64,000 nt of DNA from Bog-473 sp963738135 (GTDB taxonomy: Bacteria; Actinomycetota; Acidimicrobiia; Acidimicrobiales; RAAP-2), in the NCBI GenBank assembly GCA_963738135.1, contig CAVTVK010000004.1, positions 930,001 through 994,000 of the forward strand. Reading direction: 5' to 3'. Below the pieces are notes generated by a model. The model saw nothing but the letters and a program-made list of their open reading frames with translations, made no database searches and was not told the origin of the DNA. A program made the translations under genes and the position numbers. Every line of letters begins with the position of its first letter. Within the stretch, counting starts at the first letter, position 1. Shown here in pieces: positions 27,622-36,815 of this stretch.

Positions 27622-28137
27622 TCAACGGGTCGGCGGCCCTTCCAGGAGGGCACCGCCACCCCTGATCTCCGCAGCCAGATCCCGGTGGGCTCCCGCCAGT
27701 ACCTCCAGAACGGAGGCCTCGCTGACCGGGTTCGGCGCCTGCCGATGGGCCCCGTAGAGGGCCTGCAGCCCGGGGAGCACCGCCTCGACCAGGGCCGCCA
27801 CACCGGCCCGGGAATCAGGTGCTGCCTCCACGACGTCGAACGCGTCCGCCAGCGGCCCGTCCGGTGGCCGCACCAGGGCGGCCGCGTCGACGCCCGCCCG
27901 CACCGGTAGACGCTCGGCCCAGCGGGCGGCCAGGAGGCCGTGGCGCCGGGACACGCCGGCGCACCAGACCCGCAGCGCCGGCTCGAGACCACCGTCCGGT
28001 CCCTCCCCCGCCCCGGTCGCCCAGGCCCCGGTCACTTCGAAGATGCGCTTTTCGACCCAGCAATAGGTGCCGACCAACTCGGCCAGCTCGTCGATACCCC
28101 GCCAGGTCGCCGTCGCGCCCTCCGCCTCAGGCGCCAC
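27622..28137 (-). CDS. Hypothetical helical protein, possibly ferritin-like
   Basis: A 171-aa protein with a GTG start at 28137 that overlaps the end of nadE by 11 nt, so it is co-translated with it. It is almost all helical: WRGIDELAELVGTYCWVEKRIFE, then SRRHGLLAARWAERLP, and two more helices ending ALYGAHR and VLEVLAGAHRDLAAEI. Spaced Glu/His positions recall ferritin-like four-helix bundles, but I cannot confirm metal ligands. Downstream, 27425-27621 (before the sigma-factor gene) contains no gene that I can support. Confidence 0.55.
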   Translation of the reverse strand: MAPEAEGATATWRGIDELAELVGTYCWVEKRIFEVTGAWATGAGEGPDGGLEPALRVWCAGVSRRHGLLAARWAERLPVRAGVDAAALVRPPDGPLADAFDVVEAAPDSRAGVAALVEAVLPGLQALYGAHRQAPNPVSEASVLEVLAGAHRDLAAEIRGGGALLEGPPTR

Positions 28138-29866
28138 CTGACTCCTCCAGAGCCGAGGAGCGGTACCGGTTGGTGATCGGCATGCGCCGGTCCTTGCCGA
28201 AGGCCTTCGTGGTGATGCGCACGCCCGGCGGCATCTGCCGCCGCTTGTACTCGGCCCCGTCGACCAGGCGGACGACTTGGTCGACCACGGCGGGGTCGAA
28301 CCCCTCAGCCACGAGATCCGCCGCCGTGCGGTCGCCTTCGACGTAGCCCTGCAGCACCGGATCGAGCTCCTCGTACGGCGGAAGGGACTGGTCGTCACGC
28401 TGGTCTGGGCGCAGCTCGGCCGAAGGCGGCTTGTCCAGCACGCTGTCGGGGATGGGGCCCGGCAACCCTTCGAGCACGGCCTGCGTGTTGCGAGCGCGGC
28501 ACAGCTCGTACACCAGCGTCTTGGGCACATCCTTGATGACCGCGAAGCCTCCGGCCGAATCGCCGTACAGCGTGGAGTACCCGGTGGCCATCTCGCTCTT
28601 GTTCCCCGTGGTGAGCACGATCCACCCCTTGGCGTTGGACACCGCCATGAGGAGCACGCCCCGCAGGCGTGACTGCAGGTTCTCGTCCGTCAGTCCGAAC
28701 GGTTCGCGCCCGAGCAACGGGGCCAGCATGGAGGCGAACGCGACGTGGGCCTCCTCAATGGAGACCGTCTTGAGGTCGATGCCCAGTCGATCGGCCAGCA
28801 CGCCGGCGTCATCGCGAGAGCCCTCGCTCGAGTACCGCGACGGCATGGAGATGCCGTGCACCCGCGCCGCGCCGAGCGCGTCGACGGCGACTGCCGCCAC
28901 CAGCGAGGAGTCGATCCCGCCGGACAGGCCGATCACGGCTTCGGAGAACCCGTTCTTGCGCAGGTAGTCGCGGGTGCCGAGGACCAGGGCCGCATAGACC
29001 TCGGCGTGGTCGCCCAGTGCAGGGCGCGCTGTCACCGGCGCCAGCGGGGGTCGGTCGCCCCGACGGGGCTCGGTCACCGCGATGCGGGGCACCAGCTCGG
29101 TGACCGGGCGCGGCGGGTGGGACCCGACGGGCAGATCGACGACCACGAGATCCTCGGCGAACTGGACACCCGAGCCGAGCAGCGTCCCGTCCGCTCCGAC
29201 GATGAGCGAGTCGCCGTCGAAGACCAGCTCGTCCTGACCGCCCACCTGGTTCACATAGGCGACGGCACACCCGGCTTCGGCCACCCGGCCCGACAACATG
29301 GCGAGGCGATCGATCCGGCGTCCCCGGTTGTAAGGCGACGCGTTGAGATTGACCACCACGTCCGCGCCGGCCCTTCCCGCCTGGGCGACCGGGCCATCAT
29401 CGAACCAGATGTCCTCACAGATCGAGACGCCGACCCACGCGCCTGCCACGCCGAACAACGGCGGCGGATCGTTGCTCGGTACGAACCATCGCTGCTCGTC
29501 GAAGACGCCGTAGTTGGGCAGGAAGCGCTTGCGGTAGACCCCGACGACCCGGCCTCCGGCACACACCGCGGCAGCGTTGGCCAGCCCGACCCCGCCCGGC
29601 GCCGCGCCCACGAACCCGACCACGACGGCGCACTGCCCGGTGGCGGCGGCGACCTTTTCGAGCGCGGCCACGTTGTCGGCCACGAATCCCGGCTTGAGGA
29701 GGAGGTCTTCGGGCGGATAGCCGGGGATGGCCAGCTCGGGTACCACACAGAGATCCGCCCCGGCCGCCTCGGAGGCAGCCAGCGCGGCGAGCACCCGTTC
29801 CACGTTGCCCGACAGGTCGCCGACGACGGTGTTGAGCTGCGCGGCGGCGAGGCGCAGGGGCGGCAT
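28127..29866 (-). CDS. nadE: Glutamine-dependent NAD+ synthetase
   Basis: A 579-aa fusion of a glutaminase and a synthetase. The N-terminal carbon-nitrogen hydrolase domain (about 1-260) shows the Glu-Lys-Cys triad in VVPELAIPGYP, YRKRFLPNYGVFDE and VSICEDIWF. The C-terminal NAD synthase domain (about 290-570) has the PP-loop GLSGGIDSS and GNKSEMATGY. Glutamine-derived ammonia is passed to NaAD-adenylate to form NAD+. Length is usual for the two-domain form found in actinobacteria. It leads a two-gene unit with the helical hypothetical protein. Confidence 0.95.
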   Translation of the reverse strand: MPPLRLAAAQLNTVVGDLSGNVERVLAALAASEAAGADLCVVPELAIPGYPPEDLLLKPGFVADNVAALEKVAAATGQCAVVVGFVGAAPGGVGLANAAAVCAGGRVVGVYRKRFLPNYGVFDEQRWFVPSNDPPPLFGVAGAWVGVSICEDIWFDDGPVAQAGRAGADVVVNLNASPYNRGRRIDRLAMLSGRVAEAGCAVAYVNQVGGQDELVFDGDSLIVGADGTLLGSGVQFAEDLVVVDLPVGSHPPRPVTELVPRIAVTEPRRGDRPPLAPVTARPALGDHAEVYAALVLGTRDYLRKNGFSEAVIGLSGGIDSSLVAAVAVDALGAARVHGISMPSRYSSEGSRDDAGVLADRLGIDLKTVSIEEAHVAFASMLAPLLGREPFGLTDENLQSRLRGVLLMAVSNAKGWIVLTTGNKSEMATGYSTLYGDSAGGFAVIKDVPKTLVYELCRARNTQAVLEGLPGPIPDSVLDKPPSAELRPDQRDDQSLPPYEELDPVLQGYVEGDRTAADLVAEGFDPAVVDQVVRLVDGAEYKRRQMPPGVRITTKAFGKDRRMPITNRYRSSALEESGGA

Positions 29867-29962
29867 CGCTCCAGATTACCGGGGGCCCCCACCGCCCCAC
29901 GCTGGGCCCACCCCGCCGGGCATCGTGAAGAGTGCTGTCCCCGGGCATGGAAAGCTTGGGCG

Positions 29963-31297
29963 GTGCAAAGCCAGCGGGATTACGTGCTCCGGACGGTCGA
30001 GGAGCGGGGCATCCGCTTCGTCCAGCTGTGGTTCACCGACGTGCTGGGGACTCCCAAGGGGGTCAACATCACCTCGGCCGAGCTCGAGAACGCGCTCGAC
30101 GAGGGGATGACCTTCGATGGCTCGGCCATCGACGGCTTCAGCCGTGTGCAGGAGGCCGATGTGTTGGCCCGCCCGGATCCCAAGACCTTTCAGCTCCTGC
30201 CCTGGCACCACGACGACGCGCAGGTAGCCCGCGTCTTCTGCGACATCGCCAACCTGAACGGCACGCCATTCGAGGGCGACCCGCGCCACGCCCTGCGCCG
30301 GATGCTCGAACGGGCCCGGGCCGCCGGGTTCACCTTCTTCTCGTCGCCGGAAGTGGAGTTCTTCTACTTCGCCGATGCCGACCCGGAGCGCGGCCCGGTC
30401 ACCCTTGACTCCGGCTCGTACTTCGACCTCTCCGTGGCCGACCTGACGAGTGACCTCCGGCGCCGGTCCGTCCTCATGCTCGAGGAGATGGGCATCCCCG
30501 TCGAGCACACCCAGCACGAGGATGCACGCAGCCAGCACGAGATCGACCTGCGCTACACCGACGCGCTCACCATGGCCGACACCGTCATGACCACCCGCAT
30601 GGTGATCAAGGAGATGGCGCGCCAGGAGGGCGTGTTCGCCTCCTTCATGCCCAAGCCGCTCGCCGGCGTGCAGGGCTCGGGGATGCACACGCACATCTCG
30701 TTGTGGGAGGGCGAGCGCAACGCGTTCGTCGACGAGAACGACCAGTACGGGCTCTCCGAGGTGGCGCGCCGGTTCATCGCCGGCTTGCTGTACCACGCAC
30801 GCGAGATCACTGCGGTCACCAACCAGTGGGTCAACTCCTACAAGCGGCTCATCGGTGGCTACGAAGCACCCGTCCACGTCAGCTGGGCCCGCAACAACCG
30901 TTCGGCCCTGGTGCGGGTGCCCGTCGTCAAGATGGGGAAGGCCGAGTCGACCCGGCTCGAATACCGGGCGCCCGACAGCGCCTGCAACCCGTACCTGACG
31001 TTCGCGGTCATATTGGCCGCCGGGCTGCGCGGCCTGACCGAGGATTATCCGCTCCCTCCCGAGGCCGACGACAACCTGTTCACCTTGACCCCCAAGGAAC
31101 TGGCGAAGAAGGGGATCGAGCAGCTGCCCTCGAGCTTGCACGATGCCGTCAACGAGATGGAAGGCTCCGAATTGCTGGCGGACACGCTCGGGGACCACGT
31201 CTTCGAATGGTTCATCCGCAACAAACGCGCGGAGTGGGACGCCTACCAGGCCCAGGTGACCCAGTTCGAGCTGGACCGCTACCTGCCCCTCCTCTGA
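29963..31297 (+). CDS. glnA: Glutamine synthetase, type I (short, GSI-alpha-like)
   Basis: A 444-aa protein starting at a GTG with GGAAAG upstream. Signature motifs are present: FDGSAIDGFSR, the metal-ligand helix SSPEVEFFYF, KPLAGVQGSGMHTHISLW, NSYKRLIGGYEAPVHV and RLEYRAPDSACNPYL. The length fits the GSI-alpha branch, whose members usually lack adenylylation control, rather than the 470-aa GSI-beta form. It makes glutamine from glutamate and ammonia with ATP. A GlnR-like regulator starts 12 bp downstream, which makes this the nitrogen-control glnA rather than one of the GlnA2-4 polyamine-type paralogues (inference). Confidence 0.93.
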   Translation: MQSQRDYVLRTVEERGIRFVQLWFTDVLGTPKGVNITSAELENALDEGMTFDGSAIDGFSRVQEADVLARPDPKTFQLLPWHHDDAQVARVFCDIANLNGTPFEGDPRHALRRMLERARAAGFTFFSSPEVEFFYFADADPERGPVTLDSGSYFDLSVADLTSDLRRRSVLMLEEMGIPVEHTQHEDARSQHEIDLRYTDALTMADTVMTTRMVIKEMARQEGVFASFMPKPLAGVQGSGMHTHISLWEGERNAFVDENDQYGLSEVARRFIAGLLYHAREITAVTNQWVNSYKRLIGGYEAPVHVSWARNNRSALVRVPVVKMGKAESTRLEYRAPDSACNPYLTFAVILAAGLRGLTEDYPLPPEADDNLFTLTPKELAKKGIEQLPSSLHDAVNEMEGSELLADTLGDHVFEWFIRNKRAEWDAYQAQVTQFELDRYLPLL

Positions 31298-31309
31298 GCC
31301 CGACGACCG

Positions 31310-32095
31310 ATGGACCCTCTCCTCTGCTTCCCGGCCGACCTTCCCGCCGAGGTGACGCTCGCGCTGCAGAACGCGGGCCTCGGCCACCAGAGCGTCACGG
31401 GGCCCGACGACGTGGCGGCCTCGGGCCCCGACGGCCGCATCAACGGCTACTCGGGCGCGCTCGTCGTCAGCGGTGACGACATGTCCGCCGCCATCGCCTT
31501 CTGCCGCCACGTCCGTCTGCGCGAGGTGCCGATGACCCCGTTGCTCCTCGCCATCGGGACGGACCAGGTCGGCGACCTGTTGCTGCGCGACGACCTCTAC
31601 GACGACTTCTGTGTCCTGCCCGCCCGGCCCGACGAGCTGGTGGCGCGCCTCCAGCACCTCTTCTGGCGCACCGGGCAGAGCATGCGTCCCGACATCATTG
31701 AGTACGGACCGCTCATGCTCAATCTCGAGACGTACCAGGCTGCGGTGTCGGGACGGGTGCTCGACCTGACCTACATGGAATACGAGCTGCTGCGATTCCT
31801 GGCCGGACACCCGGCCAAGGTCTTCACCCGCGAGACGCTGCTCAGCCGGGTGTGGGGCTACGAGTACTACGGCGGAGCGCGCACCGTCGACGTGCACATC
31901 CGGCGGCTGCGGGCCAAGCTCGGAGAGGAGCACGCCCACTTGATCCAAACGGTCCGCTCGGTCGGCTACCGCTTCGGACAGGTGGCCTGGCACCCCGGGG
32001 TGGCGCAACGCAACGGCGGCGCGGGGTCGACGCCGGCAGCGACCGCCCCGTCCTCTCAGACCGCCGCCCCGTCTTCTCAGACCACCGGCGCGTAG
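31310..32095 (+). CDS. glnR: GlnR-like OmpR-family nitrogen regulator with atypical receiver
   Basis: A 261-aa protein. Residues about 1-120 form a degenerate receiver: the strand before the phosphorylation site reads ALVVSGDDMSAA, and the usual isolated Asp and T/S-K pair are not in place. Residues about 130-225 are a winged helix (LDLTYMEYELLRFLAGHPAK, LLSRVWGYEYYGGARTVDVHIRRLRAKLG, VRSVGYRF) very close to GlnR proteins. GlnR is an orphan regulator of nitrogen genes that works without ordinary phosphorylation. The C-terminus adds a Ser/Thr/Gln-rich tail with a repeated SSQT. It lies 12 bp after glnA and converges on ridA with a 19-nt overlap. Confidence 0.8.
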   Translation: MDPLLCFPADLPAEVTLALQNAGLGHQSVTGPDDVAASGPDGRINGYSGALVVSGDDMSAAIAFCRHVRLREVPMTPLLLAIGTDQVGDLLLRDDLYDDFCVLPARPDELVARLQHLFWRTGQSMRPDIIEYGPLMLNLETYQAAVSGRVLDLTYMEYELLRFLAGHPAKVFTRETLLSRVWGYEYYGGARTVDVHIRRLRAKLGEEHAHLIQTVRSVGYRFGQVAWHPGVAQRNGGAGSTPAATAPSSQTAAPSSQTTGA

Positions 32096-32445
32096 GCCCA
32101 GGCTTCGACCTCGATCCGGGCGCCGATCGGGAGCGCAGCCACGGCGACGGCCGAGCGAGTCGGACGGTTCTCCGTGAAGTACTGCACCCAGACCTCGTTC
32201 ACTGCGCCGAACTCGGACATGTCGACGAGGAACACCGTCGTCTTGACCACGTCGGACAGCGTCGCGCCCTCGACGGCGAGCACTTCGGCCACGTTCTCGA
32301 GCACTTGGCGTAACTCGGCCACCGTCCCGCCCTCGACCAAACGGGCCGCGCCGCTGCTGTCGGTGGCCAGGCCGACCTGACCTGAGGTGATGACCCAGTC
32401 GCCGACGCGGCGGACGGGCGAATAGGGACCAACGGCAGGACTCAT
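32077..32445 (-). CDS. RidA/YjgF-family enamine/imine deaminase
   Basis: A 122-aa protein with family features: GPYSPVRRVGDWVITSGQVG near the N-terminus, the middle segment LENVAEVLAVEGATLSDVVKTTVFLVDM, and the conserved Arg and Glu pair in RSAVAVAALPIGARIEVEAWA. RidA proteins hydrolyse reactive 2-aminoacrylate and related imines. AGAGGAG lies 5 nt before the ATG. It starts 11 nt after the molybdo-hydroxylase-like gene and could be its last operon partner. Its 3' end overlaps that of glnR on the other strand. Confidence 0.9.
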   Translation of the reverse strand: MSPAVGPYSPVRRVGDWVITSGQVGLATDSSGAARLVEGGTVAELRQVLENVAEVLAVEGATLSDVVKTTVFLVDMSEFGAVNEVWVQYFTENRPTRSAVAVAALPIGARIEVEAWAYAPVV

Positions 32446-32456
32446 ACGCGCTCCTC

Positions 32457-34239
32457 TCAGCTCCGCGATGGTGCCACGTCCCGCGCCGGGGACCGCACGG
32501 CGTCGCGCCGGGTGGGCCAGTGTCCGGGCAACCCCTCTGCGACCCAGGCCGCGGCCAGTGTGGCGGCAAACACCGCGTCCGACCCGTTCACCGGCTGGCC
32601 GTCTTCCTCGTGCAGCCGGATCGAGACCTCGGGCATGTCACGGGCGGCGAGAATGCCGAAGGAGCGGATGGTCAGGTCGACCGGTGCTCCGCCGGCGTCG
32701 ACGGCGATCCCCTCGCTCCACACCATGCCGAGCGCCTGGTGCACCGCGCCCAGGGCGTAGGAACGCAGCGTGACCGGACAGAGGATCTCACCGGCCCACA
32801 CGTCGACCTCCACCCAGCCGCGCGGCAGCTTCCACGTGCAACTCGACGCGGGCACTGCCGGCGCCCGGCACGCCGACGTGCGCCTCACCGAAGCCGGCCG
32901 GGCCACGCGGTGCTGCGAGCGCGGCCCGCGCCGCCAACAGCTCGGCCCGCACCGCGACACGCAGGTCGGGCGACACGGGCGGCCCGAGCACGTCGATCAG
33001 CTCCACCTCCACGCCGGGGTTGCCCGCCCGCAGGGAGGCCGCCAGGGGTTCGAGATCGGCGGAGTCAGTGCTGCGGCCGATGCGGACGACACCTGTCCCG
33101 TCGGGGCGCAGCGCCAGCGCCAGCGGCGGCCGCTTGGCGCCGCGTCGCACGACGTCCTCACGCCGCCACACCACGCGCACCGCGTCACCGGTGGCATCGG
33201 CAAGCTGACGGGCGAGCGCCGGTACCGGACTGCGCCGTTTGCCCCCGAACGCGCCGCCGTTGGCCAGGGGTGAGGCCGGCAGGTGGCCGGGCCGGCACCA
33301 GCTGGCGTCCGGCTCGACGTAGGCCGGCTCGAGCCAGGACGTCTGCAGCGTCAGGGCCCAGTCGCCCTCCGGCAGCGCGACCGGGTGTGACAGGGGCACC
33401 GTGCTGTTGCGGCCCTGGACGCGCCCGCCCGCTGCCCTGGCCGCGCGCAGGTCGGCCGCCAGCGGTCCGTCCGCCCCCAGTTGGACCCGTGCCGTCGACG
33501 GTGCGGAGTCGTCGGCGAACCCGCCGGCGCCGAGGACCACGTCGCACCCCGAGGCCTGAAAGCTCGGCCCCTCGACCTGGGCGCGCCAGGCGGCCAGCAC
33601 CGGGTTCCGCGGATCGCCGGAGGGGGGAGCAGGGGCCCCGTCGACCTCCAGCGCAGTACACGCGGCCTCGACGATCGATTGCCAGCCCGTGCACCGGCAC
33701 AGATGCGCACGCAACGCCGACTCGATGTCCCGCCGCGTCGGCGGCGTCCCCGCTCTCGCCTGCTCCAGCGCGGCGAGGCGGAGGACGATGCCCGGCGTGC
33801 AGAAGCCGCACTGACTGGCGCCGTGCTGGACGAACGCGGCCGCCCAGCGGTCGCGCAGCGCGTCGGGTGCTCCCTCCAGAGTGGTGACGTGGCGGCCGGC
33901 GATGCGTCGCACGGGCGTGACGCAGGCGACGCGTGGTGCGCCGTCGACCCACACCGTGCAGCAGCCGCACTGGCCCTGCGGGCTGCACCCGTCCTTCACG
34001 GACCGGCAGCCCAGCTCCTCGCGCAGTGCGTCCAGCAGGCTGATCCCGTCCGCGACCGCGACGGCGTCGCCGTTGAGGGTGAACGCGACGGGTATGGGCG
34101 CAGGCGCGCCGACGTTCGGGGGTTGCCCGGGGGTGGTGCCGGTTCCGCTCAGGAGGCGGGGTACCCGGCGCTCAGCTGAAGGAGGAGCCGCAGCCGCAGG
34201 TGCGGGTGGCGTTGGGGTTGATGATGTTGAAGCCGGCAC
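32457..34239 (-). CDS. [2Fe-2S] / molybdo-hydroxylase-like fusion protein, frame broken near 32840
   Basis: The N-terminal part is a CoxS/XdhC-like two-cluster domain: CSPQGQCGCCTVWVDG (plant-type cluster) and CGFCTPG with HLCRCTGW (second cluster). It is fused to a reduced large-subunit-like domain with GGAFGGKRRSPVPALARQLA and, after a frame change near 32840, WAGEILCPVTLRSYALGAVHQALG. The fused part is roughly 400 aa, about half a normal CoxL/Xdh large subunit, and its N-terminal portion is missing. Whether it binds molybdopterin is doubtful. The open frame begins at a GTG inside the neighbouring Fe-S carrier gene (34172-34537); no good start lies past that gene, so the N-terminus is uncertain. 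It is probably an oxidoreductase of unknown substrate. Confidence 0.7.
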
Positions 34240-34537
34240 CCTGCAGACCGTCGCTGTACTCGAGGGTCGAGCCGGTCAGCAGCTCGGCGCTGGCGGAGTC
34301 GACGACGACCCGGACGGAGCCGAACTCGCGCACGACATCATCGGACATGACCTCGGTGTCGAAGAACATCTCGTAGCTGTAGCCCGAGCAGCCACCGGGC
34401 TTGACAGCCACCCGCAGCGCCAGCTCCTCGCCCTCTTCCTGGGCCAGCAACTCGGCGACCTTGGCCGCGGCGTCGTCGCTGAGCGTCACCGGTGCCGGCT
34501 TCTTCCCGATGTTGACGGAAGTGGACATCGTCGTCAC
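34172..34537 (-). CDS. A-type iron-sulfur carrier (HesB/IscA/ErpA family)
   Basis: A 121-aa protein with the three conserved Cys of the family: GGCSGYSYEM and the C-terminal CGCGSSF. GAGGAGG lies 5 nt before the GTG. Such carriers deliver Fe-S clusters to target enzymes. Two targets lie next to it: the two-cluster molybdo-hydroxylase-like protein downstream, and the divergent Mrp-type Fe-S ATPase. ErpA or IscA naming cannot be settled by sequence alone. Confidence 0.9.
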   Translation of the reverse strand: MTTMSTSVNIGKKPAPVTLSDDAAAKVAELLAQEEGEELALRVAVKPGGCSGYSYEMFFDTEVMSDDVVREFGSVRVVVDSASAELLTGSTLEYSDGLQGAGFNIINPNATRTCGCGSSFS

Positions 34538-34676
34538 TGGATCCTCCTCATTGCGCCCGACCGCTGGCGACCAACCGACCGGGGTGCACGGTGCGCCTCG
34601 GACCCCACCATGTTACCGGCGCCGAGCTGACCCCAGCACCCGCGGCGCCCAGGGCCGGAATTCCCCGCCACGCAGG

Positions 34677-34682
34677 TACAAT
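34677..34682 (+). promoter_or_regulatory. Consensus-like -10 box (TACAAT) for a leaderless mrp transcript
   Basis: TACAAT is followed after 7 nt by the ATG at 34690, with no ribosome site between. Transcription should begin at the start codon. The -35 region is not recognisable. Confidence 0.55.
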
Positions 34683-34689
34683 TCCCGTC

Positions 34690-35892
34690 ATGACGCCCCC
34701 CACCGCTCCGACCCCACCGCCGGGCGAGCCGGCGCGGGAGGCCCGCGAGGAGGAAGTCCGAGACTCCTTGCGCGCGGTGGTCGACCCCGAGCTGGGAGAC
34801 ACCATCGTGGACCTCGGCATGGTCCGGGCCATCAGCGTCGAGGGCGGCGACGTCACCGTCGACGTGGCTTTGACGATCGCCGCTTGCCCGTTGCGCAGCC
34901 AGATCGAACGCGACGTGGTGAACCATGTGCGGTCCCTCGACTGGGTGCGCACCGTCGACGTGCAGGTGGCGTCCATGGACGCTGAGGAGCGGGCGGCGGT
35001 CATGGCGCGGGCGCGCTGGAAGGCTCGTGAGGACGCGCCCGACACCGCGATCGCCCCCTCGACCAGAGTGCTGGCCATCGCGTCGGGCAAGGGCGGCGTC
35101 GGCAAGTCGTCGGTCACGGTCAACCTGGCGGTGGCGCTGGCCTCCCGCGGCCTGGTCGTCGGGGTCCTCGATGCCGACATCTGGGGATTCTCCGTTCCCC
35201 GGCTGCTGGGGATGGAGGGCGAGGTCGAGGCGAGAGCAGGGAAGATGATCCCGTTGGAGCGCTCCGTCGGATCGGGCACGGTGCGGGTGCTGTCCATGGG
35301 CTTTCTGGCCGACGAGGAGCAGGCCATCATGTGGCGCGGGCTCGTCCTGACCCGGGCCGTGCAGCAGTTTCTGCAGGACGCACACTGGGGCGACCTCGAC
35401 TACCTCCTCATCGACCTCCCCCCGGGCACCGGCGACGTGCAGATGGGGCTGGCCCGCCTGCTGCCCCGCACGGAGATGCTCGTGGTCACGACGCCACCGG
35501 TGGCGGCCCAGAAGGTGGCGGCTCGGGCCGCCGACATGGCGCGTCGGGGCTACCTGCGGGTGGCCGGGGTCATCGAGAACATGAGCGACTTCACCTGTGA
35601 GCACGGCACCACCTACGCGCTCTTCGGGTCGGGCGGCGGAGCCCGTTTGGCGCAGAGTCTCGGGGTCCCGTTGGTCGGGACCATCCCGCTCCATCCGGAC
35701 CTGGCCGCCGGGGGGGACGCCGGTGTGCCCGTGGCCATGGCGGGCGGGGCCAGCGAGCTCGGCTCCGTCTTCGCGGAGATGGCCCGCGTGATCGCCGAGG
35801 ACGTGGCACCGATCGTCGACGTCCAGGGCTGTTCGGCTCGTCTCATGGAGCGGGTCGAGGCCGCCGTGGCCCAGGCGGACACCGGAAGCTGA
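34690..35892 (+). CDS. mrp: Mrp/NBP35-type Fe-S carrier ATPase
   Basis: A 400-aa protein. About 20-105 is a MIP18/DUF59 domain (LRAVVDPELGDTIVDLGMV). About 120-385 is the deviant-Walker ATPase (ASGKGGVGKSSVTVNLA, VLDADIWGFS, LLIDLPPGTGDVQ). In the usual FxCPxCG metal-site segment it reads MSDFTCEHGTTYALFGSGGG, so the second Cys is replaced by His. Mrp proteins carry Fe-S clusters to apo-proteins in the cytoplasm. It is divergent from the A-type carrier gene, consistent with a shared role. Confidence 0.92.
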   Translation: MTPPTAPTPPPGEPAREAREEEVRDSLRAVVDPELGDTIVDLGMVRAISVEGGDVTVDVALTIAACPLRSQIERDVVNHVRSLDWVRTVDVQVASMDAEERAAVMARARWKAREDAPDTAIAPSTRVLAIASGKGGVGKSSVTVNLAVALASRGLVVGVLDADIWGFSVPRLLGMEGEVEARAGKMIPLERSVGSGTVRVLSMGFLADEEQAIMWRGLVLTRAVQQFLQDAHWGDLDYLLIDLPPGTGDVQMGLARLLPRTEMLVVTTPPVAAQKVAARAADMARRGYLRVAGVIENMSDFTCEHGTTYALFGSGGGARLAQSLGVPLVGTIPLHPDLAAGGDAGVPVAMAGGASELGSVFAEMARVIAEDVAPIVDVQGCSARLMERVEAAVAQADTGS

Positions 35893-35915
35893 GACCAGCT
35901 CCGGCCGCCCCGTGA

Positions 35916-36815
35916 TCAGGCGGCGGCCCAGCGGGTCTCGATCCCGTCCTCGCCGGGGGGCGCATCGGCCGGGCGCGCCCTGCCATCCTGCCCGAGCGCC
36001 CGCAGGTGGGCCCACAGCGAGAATCTGGCCACCGGAAGTTGGCGCTCGGTGACGTCGCCGTAGACCTCGGGCAGGAGCTCGTCCACCGTGGCGGCGCCGG
36101 CACGAGCCAGCGCGGACGCGATGGTCTCGTGGCGCCCGAGGCGGTGCGCCACCAGGGCGTCGATGACCTCGGGGACGTGGTCCATCAGCCGTCCGTGCCC
36201 GGGGGCCAGCGTCTCGATGGCTGGTGTGGCGTCACGCACCCGGGCCAGGCTGGTCAGGTACTGGTGCAGATCACCGTCGGGCGGTCGGATCACGACCGTC
36301 GAGCCGTGCATGACGTGATCCCCGGTGAGCAACAGGGCGTGCTCCTCGACCAGCCAGCACAGATGGTCCGACGCGTGGCCCGGGGTGTGCAACGCCCGCA
36401 GCGTCAGGTCCCCCGTCCTCGCCGGCCCGGGAGAGGTCACGGACCACCCCTCCCGGGCCCGTACGTCCGGGGCGAAGTCCTCGGCGGGGCCGTAGCCCAC
36501 CACGCGGGCCCCGGTTGCCGCGGCCAGCGCGGCCGCACCCGGCGCGTGGTCGACGTGGGTGTGGGTGACGAGGATGGAGTGGATCGGGCCGAGCCGGGCC
36601 GCGGCGGCCACGATGGCCGCCGTGTGCGCCGCATCGGCCGGGCCGGGGTCGACGACGACGGGCCGGGTGCCCCCCACCAGATAGGTGTTCGTCCCCGGCC
36701 CGGTCATGAGCCCGGGATTGGGGGCGGTCAGTCGCAGCACGCCGGGGGCGACCTCGTCGACACGGCCCGTCTCGGGAGCGGGCCCGGTGCCGAAGTCCGG
36801 CACCGCCGGGATCAC
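35916..36815 (-). CDS. Metallo-beta-lactamase-fold hydrolase (LACTB2-like)
   Basis: A 299-aa protein with the HxHxDH motif (VTHTHVDHAPG), downstream His ligands (LHTPGHASDH, LTGDHVMHG) and a closing LAPGHG. A C-terminal winged-helix-like segment (VDELLPEVYGDVTERQLPVARFSLWAHL) is typical of LACTB2-type proteins, some of which cleave RNA and others small esters. Two zinc ions are expected. The GTG start overlaps the stop of the Nudix gene (GTGA), so the two hydrolases are coupled. Confidence 0.88.
   Translation of the reverse strand: MIPAVPDFGTGPAPETGRVDEVAPGVLRLTAPNPGLMTGPGTNTYLVGGTRPVVVDPGPADAAHTAAIVAAAARLGPIHSILVTHTHVDHAPGAAALAAATGARVVGYGPAEDFAPDVRAREGWSVTSPGPARTGDLTLRALHTPGHASDHLCWLVEEHALLLTGDHVMHGSTVVIRPPDGDLHQYLTSLARVRDATPAIETLAPGHGRLMDHVPEVIDALVAHRLGRHETIASALARAGAATVDELLPEVYGDVTERQLPVARFSLWAHLRALGQDGRARPADAPPGEDGIETRWAAA

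Noticed and set aside
28745..29962. A plus-strand frame of about 400 codons continuous with glutamine synthetase.
   Set aside because: It is antisense to nadE. The glutamine synthetase family starts at about the GTG at 29963.
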